Assembly (NCBI GenBank): GCA_029259815.1 | Contig: JAJDEJ010000215.1 | Span: 1-41,496 of the forward strand | Length of the DNA stretch: 41,496 bases | Direction: 5' to 3' | Source: Planctomycetaceae bacterium | Lineage (GTDB): Bacteria; Planctomycetota; Planctomycetia; Planctomycetales; Planctomycetaceae | In this document: positions 1-7,836 of the stretch, piece by piece | How the letters are laid out: every line of letters begins with the position of its first letter | How positions within the stretch are numbered: position 1 is the first letter of the stretch | Program-made: the position numbers and the translations under genes | The notes under the pieces: model-generated | The model's input: only the letters and a program-made list of their open reading frames with translations | What the model was told of the DNA's origin: nothing | Database searches by the model: none

Positions 1-164
1 GGAAACTTCGGTTCCCGATCGATGCCCCAGACATCTTTCGTAGGAGCCACCCGCCCCACTCATCGCCCCCTGGCACAGCAACTCACCGAAGATCCTGCAT
101 CAGAAGCGGGTGGGCGAGCAACCTTTTTGCCGGCCCGTCAAATGTTGTGTTCTGGAAGGTGAGT

Positions 165-620
165 TCAGGCGGCGTTTTCCTGGAGGATTCCGTTGATGAT
201 GGGGTGTCCTTGGAGGATGTGGATGACCTGTTCGTGGCCTCGCAGGCGCCTCCATTTCTTCGAGGCCGATTCGGCCAGTTTGAACATCATCGCCAAACTC
301 GTCCTGCGGGAGCTGCTGCCTTTGGTGCGGCGATGTCTCAAACGAATGGTGGCGAAGGTCGATTCGATCGGGTTGGTCGTGCGGATGTGCGGCCTTGCGT
401 TTGTTCGCAATCATGCGAAACAGTGCTTGGCCGGGAAGTCGTAGAACGTCAGCAGCACGTCGCGGTCTTTCCGCAGGCATTCGCAAGCCGCAGGGTATTT
501 GGCATCGTACTTCTCCAGACTGTGTGGCGTGCGTCGCCATGAAGCCACGCCGTGGTCGAAGGCGTCGTTCGCTGCCTCACGAGTCTCCGCCTGCCAGATG
601 TTGTGCAGGTCGCTCTTGGC
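165..620 (-). pseudogene. IS256-family transposase, 3' fragment (degraded)
   Basis: The minus-strand translation carries the C-terminal signature of IS256/mutator DDE transposases: a FYDFPAKH segment, then RTTNPIESTFATIRLRHRRTKG (split by position, key residues TTNPIEST), then a KWRRLRG motif. Only about the last 140 of the roughly 400 residues usual for the family remain; homology stops near 620, just before the tandem repeat at 624-659. Between the PAKHC and RTTNP motifs, where the family normally has a few residues, about nine extra residues occur, including an in-frame TGA at 411-413, so the reading frame is interrupted without a frameshift. The frame ends at a TGA at 165-167. It cannot make an active transposase. 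The sequence 5' of it is replaced by the RAYT unit, suggesting the IS256 copy was cut by a later insertion or deletion. Confidence 0.85.
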
Positions 621-623
621 CCG

Positions 624-659
624 GGAAGAAAAGGGGACGCAGGAAGAAAAGGGGACGCA
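624..659. repeat. Tandem 18-bp repeat (x2) at the 3' side of the RAYT gene
   Basis: GGAAGAAAAGGGGACGCA occurs twice head to tail, at 624-641 and 642-659, with no mismatch. It begins right where the IS256 homology ends and stops 2 bp before the RAYT stop codon at 662. RAYT genes are known to sit beside the short repeats they mobilise, so this is a candidate terminal mark of that unit. That role is inference. Confidence 0.8.
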
Positions 660-661
660 GC

Positions 662-1339
662 TCATTCTTTTGGCTTCTTCGGCTGACCGCGGGAGCGGAG
701 CGTGTGTTCGAGTTGCAGGCGAACGACGGATTGTCCGACGAAGGCCCGGCCGCCGTAGGGGGTTCCCTTTTGGACACAGCGGCGAATCGCTTTGAGTTCT
801 GCTTCTGTTTGGGGACGATTGACGAGTGCCCGCCATTGCCTCGGTCGAGGGACGGGCCAGTCGCTGAGGATGCGGCGGGCCTCGGGTGTGCCGTGCGTAC
901 GTCGCCAGAGACTGCCGTACTTCCAGTCTTCGGCCCGCTCGCACAACGACGCCTGCCGTGGATTACGTTCGACGTATCGCAGGACCGTGAGCAGGTGGCC
1001 GTCGTCTTCCACCGGGAATGTCTTGAATCGGCCCTGGTAGAGATGCCCCGTTCCCTCGGTGTGATAGTGGGCATGCCACCGCATGGTGTGCGTGTGCGTC
1101 AACCAGCGAAAGAAGGCGGAGAGTTGTGAGTCTGTCTGCGGGCGGACCACAAAGTGCCAGTGATTGGGCATCACCGCGTAGGAAAAGATCGGCAGCGGCT
1201 CTCGCTGGATGGCTTCCGCCAGCACGCGCTCGAAGGCCTCGTAATCGTCCTGCTTCTCGAACAGCGTCAGCCTCGCGACGGCCCGATTGAGCACGTGAAA
1301 ACACATTCCGGCTGGACAGATTCGCGGACGACGTGGCAT
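662..1339 (-). CDS. REP-associated tyrosine transposase (RAYT, Y1_Tnp/IS200-like)
   Basis: 225 residues, full length for the family. It is a single-strand HUH-type nuclease: the metal-binding His pair is in the PNHWHFVV motif (about residues 58-65), and the catalytic Tyr is expected in the LRYVERNP motif (about residues 141-148). The N-terminus MPRRPR is typical of planctomycete and proteobacterial RAYTs, so the ATG at 1337-1339 is very likely the genuine start. RAYTs are domesticated relatives of IS200/IS605 transposases that act on REP-type hairpins. The 18-bp tandem repeat sits at its 3' side. The odd feature is upstream: the terminal repeat of an IS66 element starts 4 bp from the start codon, so the native ribosome-binding site and promoter are gone and expression would depend on sequence within the IS66 end. 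Confidence 0.9.
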   Translation of the reverse strand: MPRRPRICPAGMCFHVLNRAVARLTLFEKQDDYEAFERVLAEAIQREPLPIFSYAVMPNHWHFVVRPQTDSQLSAFFRWLTHTHTMRWHAHYHTEGTGHLYQGRFKTFPVEDDGHLLTVLRYVERNPRQASLCERAEDWKYGSLWRRTHGTPEARRILSDWPVPRPRQWRALVNRPQTEAELKAIRRCVQKGTPYGGRAFVGQSVVRLQLEHTLRSRGQPKKPKE

Positions 1340-1343
1340 GCAC

Positions 1344-1358
1344 GTACGTGTTTAGCGT
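1344..1358 (+). repeat. IS66 left terminal inverted repeat
   Basis: GTACGTGTTTAGCGT, the exact reverse complement of 2790-2804. It starts with GTA, as IS66 ends generally do. Confidence 0.9.
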
Positions 1359-1417
1359 CCTGTGGATTGATCTTGCAAGTTGGTGTGGGTCTGCGATCCT
1401 GTGGGCGGAGGATTGCG

Positions 1418-2779
1418 ATGTCGGAAGGGAAACCGACCTACGATCAATTGGTGGCGCTCGTCCAGCAGCAGGCGACAGAGATTGCGCGGCTCAAGCGGCG
1501 GGTCATCGAGCTTGAAGAGCTGTTGCAAGCGGCTCATCGGCAGGCGGCACCGTTTCGCCGGGACGAGCGACGGAAGAAGCCGGCTGCTCAGAAGAAGCGG
1601 CCCGGTCGTCCCGAAGGACACGAGGGAACCTATCGCCAGCGGCCTGAGGTGATTGACGAACACATCGAGGTGCCGCTGCCGTGCTGTCCGCACTGTGAGG
1701 GGAAGCTGAGCGATGTCCAGCAGCGGAATCAATACATCGAGGAGCTGCCGCCGGTGCGGCCGCTGTGTTTTCATGTGACCACATGGACTGGCGTGTGTCC
1801 GCAGTGCGGTGAGGTCCAGAGCACACATCCGCTCCAGACATCGACGGCGAGCGGAGCGGCGGGAAATCATCTGGGGCCGCGGGCACAAGGCTTGGCGCTG
1901 CTCTTGGCACATCGCTCGGGGCTGACGATGCGGCGCACGTGTCAGGTGCTCCAAGACCTGTGTGGACTCAGGCTCTCGCCGGGCGGACTCGCTCAGTTGC
2001 TGCAGCGTGCGGTCGATCGATTGGAGCCGTTGCGTGCGAAGATCGAACAACAGATTCGTCACAGCGCGGCTGTCCATGCGGATGAAACAAGTTGGTATGT
2101 GGGTGAACCACTGTGTTGTGTCAAGAAGGGGGGGTGGCTGTGGGTCTTCACCACGCCCCAGGCCACGCTGTACCGCGTGGAGCCGGGGCGTGGCTCGGAT
2201 GTCGTGATTGACACGCTGGGCAACGACTTTGCAGGCATGCTGGTGAGTGATTGTCTGGCGAGTTACAACGCCATCGACTGCCGCAAGCACAAGTGCATCG
2301 CCCATCACCTCAAGGTGCTCAAGGAGCACGAGGAGTCGCTGGCCAAGCAGGGGATCGTCTCCGAAGACCTGCGGCTGTGGAAGATTCTGCTCAAAAATGT
2401 GATTGCCACCTGGAAGAAACGGGAGCAAGTCAAACCGTCGACTTACGCCAGAAAAGTCCGGCAACTTCAGCGCGGTGTTCAGAATCTGCTGGGTCGATCA
2501 CCACCAGAGGCCGAAGCGGTCGCGTTCCGCAACCGGCTCGCTCGCCAACGCGATCACTTGCTCGGATGTCTTTCGGAACCGGCGGCCGAACCGACGAATA
2601 ATCGGGCCGAACGCGACCTGCGCCCCGCCGTGATCAGCCGCAAGTTGTCTTGCGGCAACAAAACAATCGCCGGCAAGCAGGCCTGGGAGACGTTGCGTTC
2701 GGTGATCACCACGCTCCCCAAACAGGGCACCGACCTGCTCGAAACCCTCACCCCCCACCTCCGCCTCGCCACCCAATGA
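1418..2779 (+). CDS. IS66-family transposase (TnpC type)
   Basis: 453 residues from the ATG at 1418, which is preceded by a GGCGGAGGA ribosome-binding site at 1404-1412; the frame is open further upstream but that part crosses the IS end and is not coding. Domains in order: an N-terminal coiled coil/leucine-zipper helix (about residues 8-40), a basic linker rich in RRKK, a zinc finger with CxxC pairs (C90/C93 and C127/C130), then the IS66 DDE catalytic region. Likely catalytic residues are D222 (HADETSW), D278 (LVSDCLASY) and E398 (TNNRAERDLRP). All are present, so the enzyme looks intact. The gene ends 10 bp before the right terminal repeat. Confidence 0.95.
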   Translation: MSEGKPTYDQLVALVQQQATEIARLKRRVIELEELLQAAHRQAAPFRRDERRKKPAAQKKRPGRPEGHEGTYRQRPEVIDEHIEVPLPCCPHCEGKLSDVQQRNQYIEELPPVRPLCFHVTTWTGVCPQCGEVQSTHPLQTSTASGAAGNHLGPRAQGLALLLAHRSGLTMRRTCQVLQDLCGLRLSPGGLAQLLQRAVDRLEPLRAKIEQQIRHSAAVHADETSWYVGEPLCCVKKGGWLWVFTTPQATLYRVEPGRGSDVVIDTLGNDFAGMLVSDCLASYNAIDCRKHKCIAHHLKVLKEHEESLAKQGIVSEDLRLWKILLKNVIATWKKREQVKPSTYARKVRQLQRGVQNLLGRSPPEAEAVAFRNRLARQRDHLLGCLSEPAAEPTNNRAERDLRPAVISRKLSCGNKTIAGKQAWETLRSVITTLPKQGTDLLETLTPHLRLATQ

Positions 2780-2789
2780 GCGGATGGGT

Positions 2790-2804
2790 ACGCTAAACAC
2801 GTAC
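2790..2804 (-). repeat. IS66 right terminal inverted repeat
   Basis: ACGCTAAACACGTAC on the plus strand, the exact complement of 1344-1358. Confidence 0.9.
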
Positions 2805-2896
2805 CCCGCGCAGGCGGGAATCCAGAAGACGTCGAATACTGGGGCACCTGCGGTTGCAATCCGTGTTCACTGGATTCCCGCCTACGCGGGAATGAC
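2805..2896. repeat. Inverted pair of palindromic intergenic repeats, left copy clipped
   Basis: The right copy (2870-2896) is CTGGATTCCCGC-CTAC-GCGGGAATGAC, itself a hairpin. The left copy (2805-2825, CCCGCGCAGGCGGGAATCCAG) is its inverted repeat with one mismatch, but lacks the outer GTCATT. The missing part is exactly where the IS66 right end begins. The core ATTCCCGC...GCGGGAAT is the widespread palindromic type known from many bacteria (for instance dRS3-like repeats of Neisseria). The 44 bp between the two arms show no gene. Confidence 0.75.
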
Positions 2897-2946
2897 GAGG
2901 GGGTGTGGCTATAACGAGGCCGTGTGGCCAAGACGAGAGGGTATGC

Positions 2947-3420
2947 CTATGGGGATTCATTTCGACCGAAGTGCTTGTGGACAATTTGGCAGTTCTTGAG
3001 ATTTGCCTTGAACGTCGCATCGAAGGCGTCGCCCACAAACGGGATCACCCCGAGAGTTGTGTCGATGCTAATGTTGGCCATCATACGGGCGAGCTTCCAT
3101 TTCGGGAGACCGAGTTGCTTGGCCTCATAGACGATCCAACTGGACACGCAGGCAGCCAAGAAATCTCCGATGCCGGGGACAAGGCCGACGATGGCGTCCC
3201 ACCCCACGCGATAGTCGGTGCCGGGGACAGTGATCGAATCGTCCATTAACTGGGCAATCAGACGAATTCTTTGCAACCTCGCTTCTTGCTCGGGATCGAA
3301 GATCTCCGGTTCATAGACCTTTCGCCTCGCTCGGTTCGACTCTGCGGCATCACCCTTGGGAACAGAACTGTCGGCGGTGACGAGTTCGGTGGTCATTTTT
3401 TCTGGTCTCTCTGCTGCCAT
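2947..3420 (-). CDS. DUF4112 domain protein
   Basis: 157 residues. After a charged N-terminal stretch of about 45 residues rich in Glu and Arg, the DUF4112 pattern runs to the C-terminus: VGWDAIVGLVPGIGDFLAA, then a short hydrophobic helix (SSWIVYEAKQLGLPKW), then MANISIDTTLGVIPFVGDAFD and ATFKANLKN. The two glycine-rich PGxGD and PFVGD turns between hydrophobic segments suggest a small membrane-associated protein. Molecular function of DUF4112 is unknown. The start may be the ATG at 3420 or the one eight codons in (3396); neither has a clear ribosome-binding site. It is divergent from the aminotransferase across 97 bp. A short fragment of mobile-element repeats lies just downstream. Confidence 0.85.
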   Translation of the reverse strand: MAAERPEKMTTELVTADSSVPKGDAAESNRARRKVYEPEIFDPEQEARLQRIRLIAQLMDDSITVPGTDYRVGWDAIVGLVPGIGDFLAACVSSWIVYEAKQLGLPKWKLARMMANISIDTTLGVIPFVGDAFDATFKANLKNCQIVHKHFGRNESP

Positions 3421-3517
3421 GTTGGTTCATCAAGAATCGGTGTATGGGCGGGTCGCCAATCGCCACAGGGGCTGCTACGCTGGACGCCATCACTCCAACT
3501 CAACTTTAGCAATTTGA

Positions 3518-4909
3518 ATGCCAACAATGGTGCAGCCTATCCAGTTTACCGGCGAGGACCGGTCGAATGCGACACGACTGACGCTCTGCGATAAGGAGCC
3601 AGTCGCCCTGCGGACATTCACGCCCTCTCAAGCGGTATTCGCCAAGTCGGCGGGGATATTCCATTTTACGCCCGAAGGCCGGAGACTGTACGACTATTCC
3701 AGCGGCGTGCTTGTCGCCAACTTGGGACACAACCCCCGAAGATGGATGCAGCGATTCTGCTCCTACATGGGTTGGAAGCCGGAGCACATCGCGGGCGGAG
3801 AAACATCTGGATACTTCGAGGCAGTCACACTCACAGCATACAACGCGATGACGGAACTCGAAGCCACGGCTGTCGAACGCCTGTTGGCCAACTTGCGGTC
3901 ATCAGTCGGAGGAAATCGTTGTGAACAGGTGATGTGGGCCGCGTCGGGATCGGAGGCAGTGCAAAAAGCACTCTGGGCCTGTCTGCATCGTGACGAAAGC
4001 CGTGACATCATTCTAGCGACACGATACGGCTTCCATGGGAAGAAAGGACTCGCAGGAGCCGTCACCGGTAGCGAGACCGATCACGACCGCGATCCCCGTG
4101 TGAAATTCATCAGCTTTCCGATGCAGGAGTGTGACGACCTGAGCAAGTCCGACGATGACTTCGATGTGTCGCCCTATCGAGCCGAACTCGATGCTCTCAA
4201 ACAAGAGCACGGTAGACGCATTAACTGTCTGATCACTGAGCCATACCTCGGGGGGGGAGGCAGCTATCATCCTCCAGCGGCCTATCTCCAGATGCTGCAG
4301 GAGTGGTGCCGTGCGAATGATGTGATTCTGATTCTCGACGAAGTCCAAGCGAACTTCGGGCGCACTGGCAAAATGTATGCCTTCGAGAAGTACGGCATCG
4401 AGCCGGACATTGTCTGTCTCGGCAAAGGACTCGGCAACGGTGTCCCAGTGAGCGCCGCCGTTGGTCGAGCTGACCTCATGGGCAGCCTCAAGTACGGTGA
4501 AGGTTCCGACACGTGGAGCGCAAACCCTCTCGCCTGCGCTGCAGTCCTTGCGACCCTTGACGAGTTTGAAGACTCCGCTGTGCTTGATCAGACAGCGAAA
4601 CTGAATGCAGTCTTCATCGAAGGACTCATGCGAATGAAAGAGACCGGCATCATCAGCAAGGTACGCGGTGAAGGCATGGTCTTCGGTATCGAGTGTGCTG
4701 ACGTCGGTGGTCATGCATCGAACGACATCGCGATCAAGGTCGTCGAAAAGTGCTATCTCGGTCGCGATGGAATTGGCATCCATCTTCTCGGTGCACTCGC
4801 TGGCAATGTCCTCCGGGTGAGTCCCCCGATGACGATGACTCTCGAAGACGCCCACGCCTCACTGGACCTGCTGGAATCACTGCTGCAGGAATTGGCGACC
4901 TCCCTGTGA
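3518..4909 (+). CDS. Class III PLP-dependent aminotransferase
   Basis: 463 residues. It belongs to the fold-type I class III aminotransferases (GABA/ornithine/acetylornithine type), which move an amino group between an omega-amino or ketone substrate and a 2-oxo acid. Visible landmarks: the N-terminal YDYSSGVLVANLGHNP motif (about 60-75), the phosphate-binding SGSEAVQKAL motif (about 144-153), YGFHGKKG (about 170), the LDEVQANFGRTGKMYAFEKYGIEPDIV block split across about 276-303 with the PLP-ring Asp, and the Schiff-base lysine in LGKGLGNGVP (about 305). The C-terminal NVLRVSPPMTMT is also typical. Substrate is not deducible. A sialidase-fold gene follows on the same strand after 106 bp, so they may be co-transcribed. 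No clear ribosome-binding site precedes the ATG at 3518; an in-frame ATG at 3527 is an alternative. Confidence 0.92.
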   Translation: MPTMVQPIQFTGEDRSNATRLTLCDKEPVALRTFTPSQAVFAKSAGIFHFTPEGRRLYDYSSGVLVANLGHNPRRWMQRFCSYMGWKPEHIAGGETSGYFEAVTLTAYNAMTELEATAVERLLANLRSSVGGNRCEQVMWAASGSEAVQKALWACLHRDESRDIILATRYGFHGKKGLAGAVTGSETDHDRDPRVKFISFPMQECDDLSKSDDDFDVSPYRAELDALKQEHGRRINCLITEPYLGGGGSYHPPAAYLQMLQEWCRANDVILILDEVQANFGRTGKMYAFEKYGIEPDIVCLGKGLGNGVPVSAAVGRADLMGSLKYGEGSDTWSANPLACAAVLATLDEFEDSAVLDQTAKLNAVFIEGLMRMKETGIISKVRGEGMVFGIECADVGGHASNDIAIKVVEKCYLGRDGIGIHLLGALAGNVLRVSPPMTMTLEDAHASLDLLESLLQELATSL

Positions 4910-5015
4910 AAGCGAGCACACGCATACAGCTTGGTTTCATGTCTTGCGTATCAACGGTGTGACATGGCCCCTGTGTTGAACAGGTGTTTCCGTTGCATCA
5001 CTTGAGTCAAACATC

Positions 5016-6113
5016 ATGCTTGAATGCATCGAATCCGGGCTCGTCTATCGCAACCCCGCTCCTCATTTGCGGGCGATCCATGCGTGGCATCCGTCAATCG
5101 TACGCTTGGAAAATGGTGAACTGCTCACCGCTTTCGACCTCGGCCACGCAGCGGAGAGTCTCGACTACCGAACGTATCTTTCACGATCTTGCGATGACGG
5201 ACAAACATGGAGTGACCCCATCCCGCTGTTTCAAGACTCGGTCGAGCGTCGAACAACTCATACGATTCGTATCAGTCGAATGGCCGATGGAACACTCGTG
5301 GGGTTCGGCGGACGTTTTTATCGCGATGATCCCAATGTCGGAATCGTCAATCACGCAAACCTCGGTTACGTCCCGATGGACCTGCTCTTGTTGCAAAGCA
5401 GTGACGACGGTCGATCGTGGACGGAAAAGACGATACGACCACCTTTGACTGGCCCTGCATTTGAGACATGCCACTCGATCATCGAGCTCACTGATGGCCG
5501 CTGGCTGGCACCGACTTCGACTTGGCGCGGATGGGATGGCGACGAACCGAACGGAATGCAAGCGATCGCGCTCGTCTCACACGACCGGGGGGAGACATGG
5601 CCGGGATACCTCAAGGTGATGAACGGTTCTTCCCAGGGAGTCATTCATTGGGAGCAGTCACTGATTGAACTGCCCGACGATCGGCTGCTGGCTGTCTCCT
5701 GGGCCTTTCACGAGCGTCGTGGGGAAAGTCGAACAACTCCCTATGTCATCTCGGCTGATGGAAAGACATTTTCGTCTCCTCGTCCGACGGGATTGCACGG
5801 ACAAACTGCAAAACTCATCAGTCTCGGAGACGGGCGCATTGTCTGCGTTTATCGTCGTCACGATTGTCCGGGGTTATGGGCCAGTCTTGCCCGGATTGAA
5901 GGAGATGACTGGATTAACATCGCTGAGACTCCCCTCTGGCAGGGTGCAATTTCGGGAATGACCGGAACGGATTCACCGGGTGTCGAATTGAGCGATTTGA
6001 AGTTCGGCTACCCGAGCTTACTTCCACTTCCGAGTGGCGACATTCTGATCGTCTTTTGGTGTTGTGAGAATTGCATCAACAACGTGCGCTGGCTCCGGCT
6101 TCGCGTCGATTGA
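5016..6113 (+). CDS. Sialidase-superfamily (BNR/Asp-box) protein, no signal peptide
   Basis: 365 residues of six-bladed beta-propeller type. Asp-box motifs are visible: SRSCDDGQTWSDP (about 57-69), SSDDGRSWTEK (about 128-138) and SHDRGETWPGY (about 188-198). The N-terminal HAWHPSIVRLENGELL and the later GYPSLLPLPSGDILIVFW follow the exo-alpha-sialidase-like fold (Pfam BNR_2 / sialidase groups). Unlike the other glycan-related propellers of this window, it has no hydrophobic leader, so it should be cytoplasmic. Whether it hydrolyses sialosides or another glycoside, or is an unrelated use of the fold, cannot be said; most planctomycete members are uncharacterised. It lies 106 bp downstream of the aminotransferase on the same strand. 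Confidence 0.85.
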   Translation: MLECIESGLVYRNPAPHLRAIHAWHPSIVRLENGELLTAFDLGHAAESLDYRTYLSRSCDDGQTWSDPIPLFQDSVERRTTHTIRISRMADGTLVGFGGRFYRDDPNVGIVNHANLGYVPMDLLLLQSSDDGRSWTEKTIRPPLTGPAFETCHSIIELTDGRWLAPTSTWRGWDGDEPNGMQAIALVSHDRGETWPGYLKVMNGSSQGVIHWEQSLIELPDDRLLAVSWAFHERRGESRTTPYVISADGKTFSSPRPTGLHGQTAKLISLGDGRIVCVYRRHDCPGLWASLARIEGDDWINIAETPLWQGAISGMTGTDSPGVELSDLKFGYPSLLPLPSGDILIVFWCCENCINNVRWLRLRVD

Positions 6114-6208
6114 AGTCTTGGCACCGACGGGGTGTTTATCACGCTGTGTGTTCTACGGTCGATGAAAACAATCTCGATGAAGTCACTTTGTGAGCTTCCG
6201 GGACTTGT

Positions 6209-7636
6209 TCAGGTTCGGATGACATCAACATTCCTAGTTTCCCGATCCTCAGGGCCGAGGCGATCGTTGGCTCCCATGGCGGTGAGCATGGTGTTGTACA
6301 CGTCGACACCTTCAGCTCCGACGTCCATGATCTCTCCGGTTTTGAATCGGCCGTCGGCCCCGGTGATCGCATGGAAGACGCCGGAAAGTTCTCGTTTCGG
6401 GTCGCTGTGGCGACCGTCTCCGGATTCCGTGGAAATCGTAATGAGTGAGTTCTCCAGAATCGTGCGGCCATTGGATTCCATGCTGTCTGGCCCATTCAAT
6501 CGATGCAGGAAGTACGCGACTTCACGCAACTTCATATGAGCATGAGCCCGAAGGTGCTCGTTCTTTTTCGTCTCTTTGAATCGATGCCACCACTCGTGGC
6601 TGCATCCGCCCGAGCCGGATTTGCCAAGTTCCCTCTCATCATTGAAGGTGTGAATCAGGCGACCGTCGTACTCATAGTCGCCGGTCATCCGCAGGCGTTC
6701 ACCCGCAGCGAGAAAGGTGAGTGCACCAAATCGGACGCGGTCCAATTGAATGGCCATTGCGTAGAGGTCGGCCATCAGTCTCCATTCAGTGGTGAGGTCA
6801 TCGAGCTTCATATCGATCCCTTCTCCACCGGGGTCGGCCTTACCACCATGTGCCAGCTTTGACCTTTCCGGCAGTGGTGGGCCGTCCTTGACGCTGTCTT
6901 TCATGCTGAATGCACGCTGCTCGAACTCGCGGATGCGATCGAGATGGTCTGCGACGCGGGCTTTCGATGCCGCACCCAGCGGCGAGTTGCGACCTGTATA
7001 GAACTGATACTCGTCGAGAACGGAGTCAAGCACGCTGCGTTGGAGCCGTCTTCGCCGGACATCCTGATCGTCTCCCGACAACGAAATCGTGCCAAAGACT
7101 CGATCAAACAAGTCGCGAGGCCTTTCCTGCATGGTTGCTGCAACGGTGCCATCCATGTTGTAGCTATGAACGTATCGGCCCACGCGACTGCGACGGAAGA
7201 ATGTGCCTCCCACCAGTGTGGGGACCATTCCATCAGGCATGCCCTCCGGGTGGTAGGTTTTCCGAATGACCTGATCGATGGAGGGGCCGCCAGACTTGGC
7301 TTCCCCATCAGGCGGCTCGGCTGTGAACGCGCCCGATGCACCGTCGTAGTGTGCGTTGATTCCGTTTTCATCGCAGCGAACCTGATCGACGTTCCGCATA
7401 ATGAGCAGTTTGTCGCTCAGTGGCTTGAGTGGTTCGAGAACTCCGTCGAAGCCCTCCGTTTGCAAAGGCGCGGGAATGCCCAGGCCGAAGAAGACGTTGA
7501 ACGCACGCACGGGTACTGCTGTTTGCTCGGCGGCGAGCGTCGGTGCGACCATCATTTCTTCGAGCAGTGGCAAGCTGATCGTGGCGGCCCCGATGCTTCG
7601 GATCATTGTTCGTCGGCTGATGTTTCTATTTGGCAT
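6209..7636 (-). CDS. DUF1552 domain protein, Tat-type leader
   Basis: 475 residues. The N-terminus has a twin-arginine-like leader: basic SRRTMIRSIG, a hydrophobic stretch, and an AAEQ cleavage-like site by about residue 37. The rest matches DUF1552, a family of exported proteins found mainly in Planctomycetes and Verrucomicrobia: FFGLGIPAPLQTEGFDG near the start, then NGINAHYDGASGAF, PSIDQVIRKTY, and a C-terminal block with GGCSHEWWHRF and ILENSLITISTESGDGRHSD. The fold resembles the sulfatase/alkaline phosphatase-like group according to family descriptions, but no function has been shown. It lies 200 bp downstream of the DUF1592 gene on the same strand, the normal order for this pair, and is very probably co-expressed with it. 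Confidence 0.92.
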   Translation of the reverse strand: MPNRNISRRTMIRSIGAATISLPLLEEMMVAPTLAAEQTAVPVRAFNVFFGLGIPAPLQTEGFDGVLEPLKPLSDKLLIMRNVDQVRCDENGINAHYDGASGAFTAEPPDGEAKSGGPSIDQVIRKTYHPEGMPDGMVPTLVGGTFFRRSRVGRYVHSYNMDGTVAATMQERPRDLFDRVFGTISLSGDDQDVRRRRLQRSVLDSVLDEYQFYTGRNSPLGAASKARVADHLDRIREFEQRAFSMKDSVKDGPPLPERSKLAHGGKADPGGEGIDMKLDDLTTEWRLMADLYAMAIQLDRVRFGALTFLAAGERLRMTGDYEYDGRLIHTFNDERELGKSGSGGCSHEWWHRFKETKKNEHLRAHAHMKLREVAYFLHRLNGPDSMESNGRTILENSLITISTESGDGRHSDPKRELSGVFHAITGADGRFKTGEIMDVGAEGVDVYNTMLTAMGANDRLGPEDRETRNVDVIRT

Positions 7637-7707
7637 GCCTGATCTTAAGAGAGGGAGTAGTTATTGTGAATTCGATGAGCCGGTTTCAAAACATCAACTT
7701 AGGGTGG

Positions 7708-7734
7708 CCGGGTCTGACCAACGGGAAGGCCCGG
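7708..7734 (-). other. Hairpin between DUF1592 and DUF1552 genes
   Basis: CCGGGTCT (7708-7715) can pair with AGGCCCGG (7727-7734), eight pairs including one G-T, with an 11-nt loop. No T-run follows on the minus strand, so it does not look like a terminator. It may be an intercistronic processing or attenuating structure. No gene is seen in 7637-7836. Confidence 0.35.
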
Positions 7735-7836
7735 ACCGGTGAGTGCAGGGCCATTCGCTTCGCTTCTGACCCTGCCACACTTGAGAATACAGGTTTTGAA
7801 GCCAGCTCATGGGAACTGACGACTGAGAGTGCGCGA

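Larger units (their letters stand above)
1344..2804 (+). mobile_element. IS66-family insertion sequence, single-gene copy
   Basis: The 1461-bp unit is bounded by 15-bp perfect terminal inverted repeats (GTACGTGTTTAGCGT and its complement) and holds one gene, the IS66 tnpC-type transposase. The accessory tnpA and tnpB genes of classical IS66 are absent, as in many single-gene IS66 (ISBst12-like) relatives. The flanking 8-mers (1336-1343 GCATGCAC, 2805-2812 CCCGCGCA) are not a direct duplication, although IS66 elements usually make an 8-bp one. The copy is therefore either recombinant, or has lost flanking sequence. On the left it abuts the RAYT start codon, on the right a clipped palindromic repeat. 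Confidence 0.9.

Noticed and set aside
1352-2464. Long antisense frame of 370 codons under the IS66 transposase
   Set aside because: It lies wholly opposite a well-supported transposase with intact motifs, and its own translation has no family pattern.
4013-4855. Antisense frame of 280 codons
   Set aside because: Opposite the aminotransferase, which has clear catalytic motifs.
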